Below, piece by piece: positions 45,096 to 55,023 of a DNA stretch of 64,000 nucleotides. The number at the start of each line of letters is the position of its first letter. Positions within the stretch are counted from its first letter, which is position 1. Source of the stretch: Zobellia roscoffensis. GTDB lineage: Bacteria; Bacteroidota; Bacteroidia; Flavobacteriales; Flavobacteriaceae. The stretch is taken from contig NZ_JADDXT010000002.1 in the NCBI RefSeq assembly GCF_015330165.1, forward strand, positions 4,504,911-4,568,910, in the 5' to 3' direction. Below the pieces are notes generated by a model, which ran no database searches, was not told the origin of the DNA, and saw only the letters and a list, made by a program, of their open reading frames with translations. The position numbers were made by a program, and so were the translations under genes.

Positions 45096-46325
45096 CTATT
45101 CGTTTATCAACATTTTTACATAGCTGTCAAATTCCCTTTTGAAAACGGTATACTTTTCTCCTGTTGCAGGACCATTGAACCCGGTATGAATCTTTCTGAC
45201 CTTTCCCTTTTTATCAATAAATATAGTGGTAGGATAAGACAGAACGTGATTTAACATAGGAAGTTTTTGTTGCGCCTCATCTTTATCCGAAGTCCCGTAT
45301 TGTGCCAATAAAATAGGATAGTTCACTCCTATCCGCTGTTTTAATCGCTCAATACTTTTATAAGCAAGCTCTTTAGTTTTAGCATATTCAAAGGCCAAAC
45401 CTACCATCTCCAAATCCGTTGTATGATTATCATTTAAATAATTAACATAGAATTTGGTCTCGTCCAAGCAATTAGGACACCAAGAACCCATTATCTGAAC
45501 TAGCACCACTTTATCCTTATAAGCTTTATCTTCTAATGAAACCATCTTTCCATTTGTATCAGGAAAAGAAAACTCAAACTTATCATAGCCCTCTTTTAAG
45601 AAAGTAAGCTCGTCCGCTTCAGGAAGCTCAAAACTCTCATTTCGCTTTGCAACAAAAGGTTCTTTAAAATGATTATCAGAATAAAATGTGCCATTCAGTG
45701 TACTGTCCGTTACCTTGGCCAGAAACAAAAATGCATGCGCCCCATCAAAAGCAGACAATTTTAGAGAATCACCAGAAACCACGCCTTCCAAATACCTATA
45801 GTCTCCCGTTGTAGTTCTAAACGTTCCCGTAACCTTACCGTCATTCTCTGCAAAAATCCCTTTTCCCATATAACTATCGGAAGTGCCTTGACTAAATTCA
45901 GTTTCCCAAATACCAGAAATATTTACAGCGGGCGGTGTATTTACAGTGAAACGTTTTTCCACTCCATAAGAAGCTTCAAACGGGACTACCCTATCCAAAC
46001 TTTCCTTTATAAAATTCCCTTTTATACTTTTCTCACTCAATTTACCCTGAATATACCCCTCAAAAACAGGCGTCTGAATCCGGATTGAATCGCCCTTTAT
46101 CTCAATTTCATCAACCTTAATAATTTCACTAGCATTGTAAATTTCAATGGTATATGCATCATTTTCATCTTTTGAAACATTAAAATTAAAGGGTAGTTTT
46201 TTACCATCCATAACTTCTAATTGTCCCAACCAAATACCTTGGTTCAGCTCGCTTTCATTTTCATTTTTACAGGATACCAAAACAATAATTATCGCCCATA
46301 AAAAAATCAATTTCCTCATTATCAT
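45096..46325 (-). CDS. TlpA-like thioredoxin-fold lipoprotein
   Basis: 409 residues; lipobox LVSC (Cys19) followed by KNENESE. The first ~240 residues are two beta-rich segments of a DUF4369-like or unrelated domain (GIWLGQLEVMDGKKLPFNF, then GIWETEFSQGTSDSYMGKG). The C-terminal redoxin domain has the active site SWCPNC in VVLVQIMGSWCPNCLDE and the cis-Pro region SYPTTIFIDKKGK. It is probably a periplasm-facing disulfide reductase for envelope or cytochrome thiols; the partner is unknown. Confidence 0.85.
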   Translation of the reverse strand: MIMRKLIFLWAIIIVLVSCKNENESELNQGIWLGQLEVMDGKKLPFNFNVSKDENDAYTIEIYNASEIIKVDEIEIKGDSIRIQTPVFEGYIQGKLSEKSIKGNFIKESLDRVVPFEASYGVEKRFTVNTPPAVNISGIWETEFSQGTSDSYMGKGIFAENDGKVTGTFRTTTGDYRYLEGVVSGDSLKLSAFDGAHAFLFLAKVTDSTLNGTFYSDNHFKEPFVAKRNESFELPEADELTFLKEGYDKFEFSFPDTNGKMVSLEDKAYKDKVVLVQIMGSWCPNCLDETKFYVNYLNDNHTTDLEMVGLAFEYAKTKELAYKSIERLKQRIGVNYPILLAQYGTSDKDEAQQKLPMLNHVLSYPTTIFIDKKGKVRKIHTGFNGPATGEKYTVFKREFDSYVKMLINE

Positions 46326-46399
46326 CTATTTCTCCTAATAATCGTTTTAAAGGCGTAAAACTTACAACAAAAAAATGAGTAATTCAGTTGCGCTGTATA

Positions 46400-46430
46400 T
46401 TGAATGTCTTAATGCATTGTTTTATCTTTA
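46400..46430 (+). promoter_or_regulatory. Promoter of pheT
   Basis: TTG (46400-46402), 20 bases, then TATCTTTA (46423-46430), one mismatch from TAnnTTTG. It lies 19 bases before the ATG, giving a very short leader. Confidence 0.5.
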
Positions 46431-46449
46431 CCGCCACTAAAATTTACCG

Positions 46450-48876
46450 ATGCAGATTTCATACAACTGGTTAAAAGATTTTCTTAAACTTGATTGGGAC
46501 TCCCAAAAAACAGGTGAACTTTTAACCGATTTAGGTTTAGAAGTAGAAGGAATCACTCCTTTTGAGTCCATAAAAGGAGGGTTAAAAGGTATTGTCGTAG
46601 GACACGTCCTTACTTGCGAAAAGCACCCAAATGCGGACAAACTAAAAATCACTACTGTAGACGTAGGCGACGATACTCCATTAAAAATTGTTTGCGGAGC
46701 TCCTAATGTAGCAAAAGGCCAAAAAGTTCCCGTTGCTACCGTTGGAACCATACTTTATACACCAGAGGGCAAAGCTTGGAAAATAGGAAAAGGCAAAATT
46801 CGCGGCGAAGAAAGTCATGGTATGATCTGTGCCGAAGATGAATTGGGGCTTGGCTCCAGCCATGAAGGCATTATGGTATTGGACGCCAAACTAAAACCGG
46901 GTACTCCTTGTGCAGATATTTTTGATGTAGAGGTTGACGAAGTCTTTGAAATTGGACTCACTCCCAACCGAGCAGACGCTATGAGCCACTATGGCGTAGC
47001 AAGAGATTTAAAGGCCGGTTTAAGGCAAAAAGAGATTACTAAAGAGCTGATTACACCTTCTATAAGTCATTTTAACATAGACAACCGCTCACTAAAACTA
47101 CAAGTACAGGTAGATGATAGCAAGCTGGTTCCCCGTTATGCAGGCATTACCATAAGTAATCTTGTGGTTAAACCATCTCCAAAATGGCTACAAAACAGAT
47201 TGCGGGCCATTGGCATCAATCCTACAAACAACCTGGTAGATGCCACTAATTATGTTTTGCATGATCTAGGGCAACCATTGCATGCTTTTGATGCTGATCG
47301 TATTCACGGTAAAAAGATAATAGTAAAAACACTACCTGCCGGAACAAAATTCATGACTTTAGATGGGGAGGAACGTGAGTTACATGAAGATGATTTAATG
47401 ATTTGTGATTCTGAAAAGCCAATGTGTATTGCTGGGGTTTTTGGCGGAATAAATACAGGGGTAACGGAAACAACTACTTCCATCTTTCTTGAAAGCGCTT
47501 ATTTTGATCCTGTGGCCATTAGAAAAACAGCCAAAAGACATGGGTTAAATACGGATGCTTCTTTCCGTTTTGAACGTGGTATTGATATTGAAAACGTAGA
47601 GTACGCTCTTAAACGTGCCGCTTTATTAATCAAAGAAATAGCCGGAGGTGATATTACTTCTGACATTGTTGATTTTTATCCGAAGCGATTTGACGAGCAT
47701 CAAGTTTTTCTAACCTTTAAGAAAACCTATTCTCTTGTTGGGCAGGAAATTCCGCAAGACACTATTAAGTCTATTTTGGCATCATTAGATATTAGGGTTA
47801 AAAGTGTTACTGAAGCCGGTCTTGGTCTTTCTATACCAAGTTACCGAGTAGATGTACAACGAGAGGTTGACGTTATTGAAGAGATTTTACGCGTTTATGG
47901 TTATAACAATATTGATTTTGGAACAAAACTAAATGCTTCTACGGCATTAGTTTCCAAGTTTGACGATTATAAACTTCAGAGCATAACCGGAGACTTTTTA
48001 GCTTCTCAGGGCTTCTATGAGATTATGACCAATAGTTTAACGGCTCCTGGTAATGCGGAATTATTAGACGATAATTCTACGGAGGAAAGTGTAAAAATGT
48101 TGAATCCGTTGAGCAATGACCTGTCCGTTTTGCGTCGTTCTATGTTGTTTACCGGTCTTGAAACAATTCAATACAACAACAACCGTAAAAAACTGAATTT
48201 GAAGTTATTTGAATTTGGTAAAACGTACGAGCAAAAAAAATCAAAATATATAGAGAACAAACATCTTTGCCTGTATTTGACCGGAAACAGAAATGAAGGT
48301 GGATGGGCCGGAACGGAAAAAGCAAATGATTTTTTCTACCTGAAATCAATTGTAACCAACATTTTAAATCGTTTAGGTATTTCTGATGTTACACCAGCAC
48401 CTACTTCAAACACATTGTTTTCAGAAGGTTTAAGCTTAAATGCGGGAACTAAAGATTTGGTCTCCTTTGGATTGGTTAAAAAATCCATACTAAAGAAAAT
48501 GAATATTAAGCAAGAGGTCCTTTACGCCGATTTTAATTGGAGTAACGTAATATCCTTTGCTGAGAAAAATAGTATCACCTATCGCGAAATACCAAAGTAC
48601 CCTGAAGTAAAGCGAGATTTTGCACTTCTATTGGATGATTCCGTTACTTTCCAAAAGGTTTACGAATTAGGCAGAAAAACAGAAAAGAAGCTACTTAAAA
48701 ACATCAACCTTTTTGATGTTTACAAAGGTGACAAGTTACCTAAAGGAAAAAAATCATACGCAGTAAGTTTCACCCTGCAGGATAGCCAACGCACGTTAAC
48801 GGATAAACAAATAGACCGCATAATGGGTAAGCTTGAAAAAACGTACCAAAACGAATTAGGAGCGGAACTGAGATAA
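46450..48876 (+). CDS. pheT: Phenylalanine-tRNA ligase beta subunit
   Basis: 808 residues, full length. MQISYNWLKDFL, the tRNA-binding OB domain (about 40-155; GHVLTCEKHPNADKLKITTVDVG), B3/B4 editing domain (PRYAGITISNL, DATNYVLHDLGQPLHAFD), B5, the catalytic-like core and the C-terminal anticodon-binding FDX-ACB domain (YPEVKRDFALLLDDSVTF, SFTLQDSQRTLTDKQID). With PheS, encoded elsewhere, it charges tRNA-Phe. It stands alone, as common in Bacteroidota. Confidence 0.98.
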   Translation: MQISYNWLKDFLKLDWDSQKTGELLTDLGLEVEGITPFESIKGGLKGIVVGHVLTCEKHPNADKLKITTVDVGDDTPLKIVCGAPNVAKGQKVPVATVGTILYTPEGKAWKIGKGKIRGEESHGMICAEDELGLGSSHEGIMVLDAKLKPGTPCADIFDVEVDEVFEIGLTPNRADAMSHYGVARDLKAGLRQKEITKELITPSISHFNIDNRSLKLQVQVDDSKLVPRYAGITISNLVVKPSPKWLQNRLRAIGINPTNNLVDATNYVLHDLGQPLHAFDADRIHGKKIIVKTLPAGTKFMTLDGEERELHEDDLMICDSEKPMCIAGVFGGINTGVTETTTSIFLESAYFDPVAIRKTAKRHGLNTDASFRFERGIDIENVEYALKRAALLIKEIAGGDITSDIVDFYPKRFDEHQVFLTFKKTYSLVGQEIPQDTIKSILASLDIRVKSVTEAGLGLSIPSYRVDVQREVDVIEEILRVYGYNNIDFGTKLNASTALVSKFDDYKLQSITGDFLASQGFYEIMTNSLTAPGNAELLDDNSTEESVKMLNPLSNDLSVLRRSMLFTGLETIQYNNNRKKLNLKLFEFGKTYEQKKSKYIENKHLCLYLTGNRNEGGWAGTEKANDFFYLKSIVTNILNRLGISDVTPAPTSNTLFSEGLSLNAGTKDLVSFGLVKKSILKKMNIKQEVLYADFNWSNVISFAEKNSITYREIPKYPEVKRDFALLLDDSVTFQKVYELGRKTEKKLLKNINLFDVYKGDKLPKGKKSYAVSFTLQDSQRTLTDKQIDRIMGKLEKTYQNELGAELR

Positions 48877-48905
48877 TTTTGGAAAGGGAAAAATTTAAAA
48901 AACCT

Positions 48906-49469
48906 TTAGATTTTCCCTGGAAGAATAACACTATCAATTTCATGGATCACACCATTACGCTGCTTAGAATCTGCAACTACTATTGTTGCAGTATTCCCAA
49001 AACTGTCGTTAAGAATGATGTCTATACCCTTCATGGTAGCTGTAATTATATCTCCTTGAACCGTGGTAAAAGTTGCCTTACCCTTACCCCTGCACATAGC
49101 TTTCAATATTTTTGAGGCCGTAATTTGACCTGCTACAATATGGTAAGTCAATAAATCTTTTAATTCTTTTCTATTTTCCGGATGTAATAAATACTCTACA
49201 GTTTTACCCGATATCTTTTGAAATGCAAGATCAGATGGTGCAAAAACAGTAAATGGACCTGCATGATCCAATAGCTCTTCTAAGTCCGTAGCTTTCATAA
49301 CCGCCAAAAGAGTTTGATGATTCTTAGAAGTTGCCGTAGAATTGACAATTGACTTCTTGCCTTCTGTCTTATGATAAGTTGAATTTGATTTACTTACACT
49401 TTCTTGAGCAGTAAGTGACAAAAAAGAAAAGCATAGGGCACAAGAAAAGACTTTAGTAAGATATTTCAT
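48906..49469 (-). CDS. Secreted fasciclin (FAS1) domain protein
   Basis: 187 residues with a signal peptide ending near LTAQES and one FAS1 domain: TLLAVMKATDLEELLDHAGPFTVFAPSDLAFQKI (H1 box), LLTYHIVAGQITASKIL, and the H2 box NGVIHEIDSVILP. Such proteins are usually adhesive or extracellular-matrix associated. No anchor is visible. It is convergent with pheT. Confidence 0.92.
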   Translation of the reverse strand: MKYLTKVFSCALCFSFLSLTAQESVSKSNSTYHKTEGKKSIVNSTATSKNHQTLLAVMKATDLEELLDHAGPFTVFAPSDLAFQKISGKTVEYLLHPENRKELKDLLTYHIVAGQITASKILKAMCRGKGKATFTTVQGDIITATMKGIDIILNDSFGNTATIVVADSKQRNGVIHEIDSVILPGKI

Positions 49470-49638
49470 ATAAATAAGCCAGGGAGTTGTTAAAGCAGTC
49501 GATTAACGGTTCAAATACTTCGACAAGTTACAACATATGCCAGTCACCCTGTAATTTAGGGGCATTCAAATGTTAATTTTTAACAAATTATTAACAAACA
49601 CTTGTGATTTGCAATCTAAATTTCGCTCCATATTTTTT

Positions 49639-49646
49639 TAATTTTG
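49639..49646 (+). promoter_or_regulatory. -7 box upstream of the gene at 49664
   Basis: TAATTTTG matches TAnnTTTG exactly and lies 17 bases before the ATG at 49664. A transcript starting here could not use the earlier ATG at 49604, so it decides the start. Confidence 0.45.
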
Positions 49647-49663
49647 AGATAACCTGTAAAAAC

Positions 49664-50380
49664 ATGCTCTTAAAAAAGGTAAATATAGAAGAGGAACTAC
49701 GTAAAACTTTACGTAAAAAAGACCCTATACAGTCTTTATATGAATTGCATGAAATACTAAGTAAAGATTCTAAAAGTAGAGAGAAAATTGGAGAAACTCT
49801 TAAAACAAAAAACACTTCTACTACCAACTCCTTTAACCTAGATCTCTTACAAACGGACCGCATTTACCACATAGATCAAATAAAGAAAATCTGCATAGAT
49901 TATAGGCTTCGCTTCTTAGCTTCAAACTATTTCAAAGGAAAAATACCAGCAGAGGCCATTGCCGAAATAAAGAGCCTAGAAAGAATTCATGGCATTGAAT
50001 TAAGAGGTTTTAAAATCATTGCACCATCCAAGCTTTTTAAACTTGAAGACAAAGATGACCCTATTCTATTTGCCCCTATTGGCAACAACTACTTCTATCT
50101 TATTCATAAATGGGGAGAGGATTTACATCCTCTAAGAAAATGGTTAATGTGGCCTTTTAAAAGTATTGTAAACCTAACTTGCCTAGTAGTTGCTCTAAGT
50201 TACCTAGTTACACTTTTGGTTCCTAGCGGACTATTCTCCAAGAGTAGTTCTAATGCACAGTTTTTTATCCTCTTTTTTTTTATGTTCAAATGTTTGGCAT
50301 CGATTGTTATTTTTTACGGCTTTGCTTTGGGAAAAAACTTTAATCATACCATTTGGAACAGCAAATACTTTAACGCCTGA
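49664..50380 (+). CDS. Membrane protein of unknown function
   Basis: 238 residues from the ATG at 49664 (MLLKKVNIEEELRKTL). I prefer this start to the ATG 60 bases upstream because the promoter -7 box lies between them. The first ~150 residues are soluble and charged (YRLRFLASNYFKGKIPAEAIAEIKSLE). Two membrane helices follow near the C-terminus (SIVNLTCLVVALSYLVTLLV and FFILFFFMFKCLASIVIFYG). I do not recognise the family. It ends before a strong terminator. Confidence 0.7.
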   Translation: MLLKKVNIEEELRKTLRKKDPIQSLYELHEILSKDSKSREKIGETLKTKNTSTTNSFNLDLLQTDRIYHIDQIKKICIDYRLRFLASNYFKGKIPAEAIAEIKSLERIHGIELRGFKIIAPSKLFKLEDKDDPILFAPIGNNYFYLIHKWGEDLHPLRKWLMWPFKSIVNLTCLVVALSYLVTLLVPSGLFSKSSSNAQFFILFFFMFKCLASIVIFYGFALGKNFNHTIWNSKYFNA

Positions 50381-50400
50381 CCATAAACTATATTCCATGC

Positions 50401-50437
50401 AAAAAGGCATTCTACTACACAGTAAAATGCCTTTTTT
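50401..50437. terminator. Terminator between convergent genes
   Basis: AAAAAGGCATT (50401-50411) pairs with AATGCCTTTTT (50426-50436), perfect 11-bp stem, with T runs on both strands. It serves the gene at 49664 and possibly the opposing lipoprotein gene. Confidence 0.8.
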
Positions 50438-50459
50438 CGATTGAGTTAAAAACAACTGA

Positions 50460-51605
50460 TTAATTCATAAAAATAGATGTGGGTATACCCTCTACATCTA
50501 TACTGTTCAATAATTCCGGATCAGGCTCTGGTTTAATCAATAATAAACCACCTTTGTTTTCTCCGCTTGTTTTCTTGTATCCAATTAATAACAAATTATT
50601 TTCCTCATCATAACTCACCATTGTTGTTTTTTCTACATTGAACTCAAAATTAAGCTGAGTTTCCGTCATGAAGTTTTCGTAAGCATATAAAACGGTCAAA
50701 TTCTTACTGAAATCATAAATAGCCGGTATTACAGGGAAAATGCTATATGCTGTTGGAGACATTTGATAATACATCTTACCTGCACTATCAAAATGCAAAG
50801 TAGACGACTTGGTAAAATTAGGCTCCTTACCTTCACCATAACTAGTATATAATAAAGCCATGGTTTCACTGTTCAATGTACTATGCAAATTATCATAGCT
50901 AATAATGATATTATTGGCCGGGTTTGTAAAAATTCGTCTTACATCAAAACCAACGAGTTGGTTATGTATTACGGTATTTGCATTAGCATCTACTACTGTA
51001 ATAGAATTTTCATCTGTCACAGCCTCATCTACACCAAGTACAAACAATCTATTATTTGCGTAAGCCAGTTCAAGCGGTCTTTGATTTAATTCTACATCTA
51101 TAAATGTAGGTTCCGAAACTGACACGTCTAAAACGCGAACATAAAACTCATCTACCGTAGAACTAATATGTAGATCGTACGCGATATAGATTTTGCCCCC
51201 TTTACGAACAATTGATTTAGCTGTAAGGTTACAAGAGCCTAAATCTGTAAAAACATCATGGCTAACGCTACTATCATCATTAAAATCATGAACAGTAAGC
51301 ATTCCACTACAATTGGTTTTCTTGTTATAAGTAGTTAATACGCTATTCTCTTCATAGGAAAGGTCTGGAGATGACACAGAGGTAAATTTACTCTCTTCTG
51401 TCTTAATGGTCAGCGCTTCGTCTTCCACATTAAAAAGAGTTCCACTAAGATTTCCTTGGTTTTTGACGATTAAGGTGTAATTGGCTTGAACACTTTTTTC
51501 TTTTTCGTTCTCACCAAGATTGTCACTATCAGTTTTACTGCAACCAATAAGGACAAGTAATGCCATACAGGCATAGATTAGATTGTAGGTTTTCATCTGT
51601 TGCAT
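50460..51605 (-). CDS. Lipoprotein of unknown function, predicted beta-propeller
   Basis: 381 residues; lipobox LIGC (Cys22; Met4 may be the real start). The mature protein has repeated strand patterns such as KIYIAYDLHI, RLFVLGVDEA and NIIISYDN that suggest a beta-propeller, but no named family is recognised. The Cys is followed by SKTDSDN, an acidic stretch consistent with surface export. It is monocistronic. Confidence 0.6.
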   Translation of the reverse strand: MQQMKTYNLIYACMALLVLIGCSKTDSDNLGENEKEKSVQANYTLIVKNQGNLSGTLFNVEDEALTIKTEESKFTSVSSPDLSYEENSVLTTYNKKTNCSGMLTVHDFNDDSSVSHDVFTDLGSCNLTAKSIVRKGGKIYIAYDLHISSTVDEFYVRVLDVSVSEPTFIDVELNQRPLELAYANNRLFVLGVDEAVTDENSITVVDANANTVIHNQLVGFDVRRIFTNPANNIIISYDNLHSTLNSETMALLYTSYGEGKEPNFTKSSTLHFDSAGKMYYQMSPTAYSIFPVIPAIYDFSKNLTVLYAYENFMTETQLNFEFNVEKTTMVSYDEENNLLLIGYKKTSGENKGGLLLIKPEPDPELLNSIDVEGIPTSIFMN

Positions 51606-51739
51606 TTTAATGTTTCTTAAATGGCTCAGGTTGACAGTTTGTCAACTGAACATAATGGGCCCTTTTTTAATTCAAGTTTGGGTTCTTGAATTAAAAAAAC
51701 GCCCACCATAAACACTTAAGAATACAGGTTTAACAAAAG

Positions 51740-53368
51740 CTATACCGTAGCAACGTACATTTTATTACGCTGCTCCCGTAATGTCTTGTCAGACATATAT
51801 TCATCAAACGCTAAATATCTATCTATGTTGCCTTTAGGGGTCAACTCTACGATTCTATCGGCAACCGTCTGCGCAAAATGGTGGTCATGAGTAGTAAACA
51901 TCACCGTTCCTTTAAAGTTATTAAGGCTATTATTAAAAGCTGTAATGCTCTCCAAATCCAAGTGATTGGTAGGCTCATCTAACATAACTACGTTAGCTCT
52001 TAGCATCATCATTCTACTTAACATACAGCGTACCTTTTCGCCTCCAGAAAGAACCGTACATTTTTTTAAAGCTTCTTCTCCACTAAAAAGCATTTTTCCT
52101 AAAAAACCGCGAATATAAACTTCTTCTCTTTCTTCTTCGGTTTTAGCCCATTGTCTTAACCAATCTACTAAACTTATATCTTCTTTAAAAAAATCAGAGT
52201 TATCTGCTGGCAGATAAGATTGAGTAGTAGTGATTCCCCATTGAAAATCACCTTTTTCTGCTTTCTTCTGACCGTTTATAATTTCATAGAAAGCAGTGGT
52301 AGCTCTAGAGTCACGAGAAATGATTGCCACCTTATCCCCTTTTGCTAAGTTTAAGTTTACATTTTCAAAAAGCAAATCGCCATCCTCAGATCTAGCAGAA
52401 AGTCCTTCTACATTTAAAATCTGATCACCTGCTTCACGTTCTCTTTCAAAAATGATGGCAGGATATCTTCTACTAGATGGTTTAATGTCTTCTACTTTAA
52501 GCTTGGACAACATTTTTTTCCTAGAAGTAGCTTGCTTACTTTTTGCAACGTTGGCACTAAAGCGAGCAATAAATTCTTGTAGTTCTTTGGCCTTTTCTTC
52601 TGCCTTTTTATTCTGTTGCGCTCTCTGACGAGAAGCCAATTGGCTACTTTCATACCAGAACGTATAGTTACCCGAATAGAGATTCATTTTTCCAAAATCG
52701 ATATCCGCTATACTGGTACAGATAGAATCCAAAAAGTGTCTATCGTGGGAAACAACAATTACCGTGTTTTCGTAATCAGCCAAGAAATTTTCTAGCCAGT
52801 TGATAGTTTCATAATCCAAATCGTTGGTAGGCTCATCCATAATCAGCACATCTGGATTTCCAAAAAGAGCCTGTGCCAAAAGCACACGAACCTTAAGTTT
52901 TGAATCTATATCTGCCATTAAAGTGTAATGAAACTCTTCGGTTATACCTAAGTTTGATAATAAAGCCGCGGCATTGCTATCAGCATTCCAACCGTTCATT
53001 TCTTCAAACTGCACCTGAAGTTCTCCAATTTTATCGGCATTCTCATCTGTATAATCGGCGTAAAGGGCATCTATTTGCTGCTTTATAGCAAAAAGCGGCT
53101 TGTTCCCCATTACCACAGCTTCAAGCACCGTAGATTCATCGTAAGCATTGTGGTTCTGTTCTAAAATAGACATACGCTTACCCGGTTCAAGATGAACATG
53201 GCCAGAAGTTGGATCAATTTGCCCTGATAAAATCTTCAAAAATGTAGATTTTCCCGCTCCATTTGCTCCAATTACCCCATAGCAGTTGCCCTGAGTAAAA
53301 GTTACGTTCACTTCATCGAACAAGACCCTTTTTCCAAATTGTACAGATAGATTTGATACCGACAGCAT
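51740..53368 (-). CDS. ABC-F family ATPase (YbiT-like) with one degenerate ATP site
   Basis: 542 residues with two ABC domains joined by a long charged helical linker (about 240-300), no membrane segments. Domain 1 has an intact Walker A GANGAGKST (34-42, Lys40) and Walker B VLIMDEPTNDLD, but its signature is DIDSKLKV (153-160) instead of LSGGE. Domain 2 keeps LSGGEKVR and MLDEPTNHLD, but its Walker A is ISRDSRATTAF (about 345-357) without the Lys. Both defects fall in the same composite site, so only one ATP site should work. ABC-F proteins act on the ribosome. Related flavobacterial proteins share this form as far as I recall. Confidence 0.92.
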   Translation of the reverse strand: MLSVSNLSVQFGKRVLFDEVNVTFTQGNCYGVIGANGAGKSTFLKILSGQIDPTSGHVHLEPGKRMSILEQNHNAYDESTVLEAVVMGNKPLFAIKQQIDALYADYTDENADKIGELQVQFEEMNGWNADSNAAALLSNLGITEEFHYTLMADIDSKLKVRVLLAQALFGNPDVLIMDEPTNDLDYETINWLENFLADYENTVIVVSHDRHFLDSICTSIADIDFGKMNLYSGNYTFWYESSQLASRQRAQQNKKAEEKAKELQEFIARFSANVAKSKQATSRKKMLSKLKVEDIKPSSRRYPAIIFEREREAGDQILNVEGLSARSEDGDLLFENVNLNLAKGDKVAIISRDSRATTAFYEIINGQKKAEKGDFQWGITTTQSYLPADNSDFFKEDISLVDWLRQWAKTEEEREEVYIRGFLGKMLFSGEEALKKCTVLSGGEKVRCMLSRMMMLRANVVMLDEPTNHLDLESITAFNNSLNNFKGTVMFTTHDHHFAQTVADRIVELTPKGNIDRYLAFDEYMSDKTLREQRNKMYVATV

Positions 53369-53513
53369 AACTTTCTTTTTAAAATTCGTGCAAAAATACA
53401 GAATTTTAATGGCCTAGACCAATAAACTTAGAAAGCATTCACTTCAACTAAAACCTTAACGCAACCTACTTATTTTTAACTCACTATTAACAGCAAACTG
53501 CCCAAGGGTTGTT

Positions 53514-53521
53514 TAATTTTG
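53514..53521 (+). promoter_or_regulatory. -7 box of the Trx-like lipoprotein gene
   Basis: TAATTTTG, exact TAnnTTTG, 27 bases before the ATG at 53549, in the divergent gap with the ABC-F gene. Confidence 0.45.
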
Positions 53522-53548
53522 AGCGTTACACAGTAAGCGTTTAACTAT

Positions 53549-54931
53549 ATGAATAGAAATTTACTCTATCTTTTTTTTCTTTTTCTAGGAAGTTGTGCTG
53601 CAGAAAAAAATTCTTCCACTGTTTTTTTTGCTGGTGAAATTGTTAACCCTACAAGCAATCATATTGTATTATTAAAAGGGGATGTAGTTATAGATTCCGC
53701 AGAATTAGACGAAGACAATCGTTTTTCTTTTTCACTAGACTCTATTTCCGAAGGTCTTTACCATTTTAATCATGATCCGGAATTACAGTATGTATATCTT
53801 GAAAAAGGGGATAGTCTGGTAGTTCGCTTGAACACCTCGGATTTTGATGAATCATTAGTTTTTTCTGGAGATGGAGAGGAACTCAATAATTTTCTTTTAG
53901 AAGTTTTCTTAGCTCATGAGGAAGAATCAAATTCGGTTCGTGCTATGTACAGAATGAACCCTATTGATTTTGAAAGAAACATTGATTCTCTAAAAAAAAT
54001 AAAACTAGATGAACTGGACGAGATTAAAAGCGAAGGTAAGCTTTCTAAAAAAGAGCAAAAAATTGCCAGTGCCAGCGTAAACTACAACTACAACACGTAC
54101 AAAGAAGAATACCCTTTTAAACATAAAAGGCTTACAGGAGAAAAAATAATAGACAAATTACCCGTTAATTTTTACGACTACAGAAAAGATTTAATTTTTA
54201 ATGATAAGGATTTAACCTACTTAAGGCCTTATTACAACTTTATGATCAACCATGTTGGTAATATGTCTTTCATGACCTGTTCGCATGCATGTAGCATTAA
54301 GAATAACGTTGTTAAGAACCAGCTTCATTTTAACAAACACAAACTTCACATTATAGATAGCCTTGTGCAAGAGAAAGAGCTAAAAGACAACCTTTTTAGA
54401 TATGTAGCTTTTGATTATTTATTGAAAGTCCATGACTCCGAAGAAAATAATGAAGAGTTTATTAGCGGTTTTAGAGAGCTAAGCCATAATAATAGGCACA
54501 TGAATGAAATTGATGCCTTGTACGAAGGCATTAAAAACATTCAGCCTAAGAAAGAAATACCCAACGTATCTGTTACAAATGCCAATGGCGATACTCTAAC
54601 CATGAAGCAAATTGCAGCCAAGAACAATAAGACAGTTTTCTATTTTTGGTCAGCTACGGATAGAATGCATTTTGATAATATCAATAGAAGAATTGAACAA
54701 CTATCTGCAAAAAAACCTGAGTACTCTTACATAGGCATAAATATTAAAACCAATGAATCTAATTGGAAAGCAATGATGGAAATGTCTGGTATAGATCAAG
54801 CAAAACAGTACCGTTCATCTGATTTTGAAGAGTTGACAAAGTCACTCATCATTTACCCACTTAATAAATGTATTATTACAGATAACAAGGTAATTGTAGA
54901 TGCATTTGCTAATGTTTATACATCCTTCTAA
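53549..54931 (+). CDS. Thioredoxin-fold lipoprotein lacking the catalytic cysteines
   Basis: 460 residues; lipobox LGSC (Cys16). The N-terminal part is a DUF4369-like beta domain (FFAGEIVNPTSNHIVLLKGDVVIDSAELD), the middle is a helical spacer, and the C-terminal ~130 residues look like a TlpA fold (IPNVSVTNANGDTLTMKQIAAKNNKTVFYFWSAT). Where CxxC is expected the protein has TDRMH, so it cannot be a disulfide oxidoreductase. The role may be structural or binding. Compare the active-site-intact protein at 45096-46325. Confidence 0.75.
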   Translation: MNRNLLYLFFLFLGSCAAEKNSSTVFFAGEIVNPTSNHIVLLKGDVVIDSAELDEDNRFSFSLDSISEGLYHFNHDPELQYVYLEKGDSLVVRLNTSDFDESLVFSGDGEELNNFLLEVFLAHEEESNSVRAMYRMNPIDFERNIDSLKKIKLDELDEIKSEGKLSKKEQKIASASVNYNYNTYKEEYPFKHKRLTGEKIIDKLPVNFYDYRKDLIFNDKDLTYLRPYYNFMINHVGNMSFMTCSHACSIKNNVVKNQLHFNKHKLHIIDSLVQEKELKDNLFRYVAFDYLLKVHDSEENNEEFISGFRELSHNNRHMNEIDALYEGIKNIQPKKEIPNVSVTNANGDTLTMKQIAAKNNKTVFYFWSATDRMHFDNINRRIEQLSAKKPEYSYIGINIKTNESNWKAMMEMSGIDQAKQYRSSDFEELTKSLIIYPLNKCIITDNKVIVDAFANVYTSF

Positions 54932-54960
54932 ACTACTACTTTACAATAATACATAAGAAC

Positions 54961-54993
54961 AAAAAAAGGATGCCCAACAGCATCCCTTTTTTT
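54961..54993. terminator. Bidirectional terminator before the transaldolase gene end
   Basis: GGATGC and GCATCC pair around a 6-base loop, flanked by seven A and seven T residues, between two convergent genes. Confidence 0.75.
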
Positions 54994-55023
54994 ATTTCTA
55001 CGTAATTGAATTACGATGATATA

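Noticed and set aside
49604..49663. Upstream ATG giving 20 extra residues for the membrane protein at 49664
   Set aside because: An exact -7 promoter box lies between the two ATGs and the extra residues show no leader or conserved pattern.
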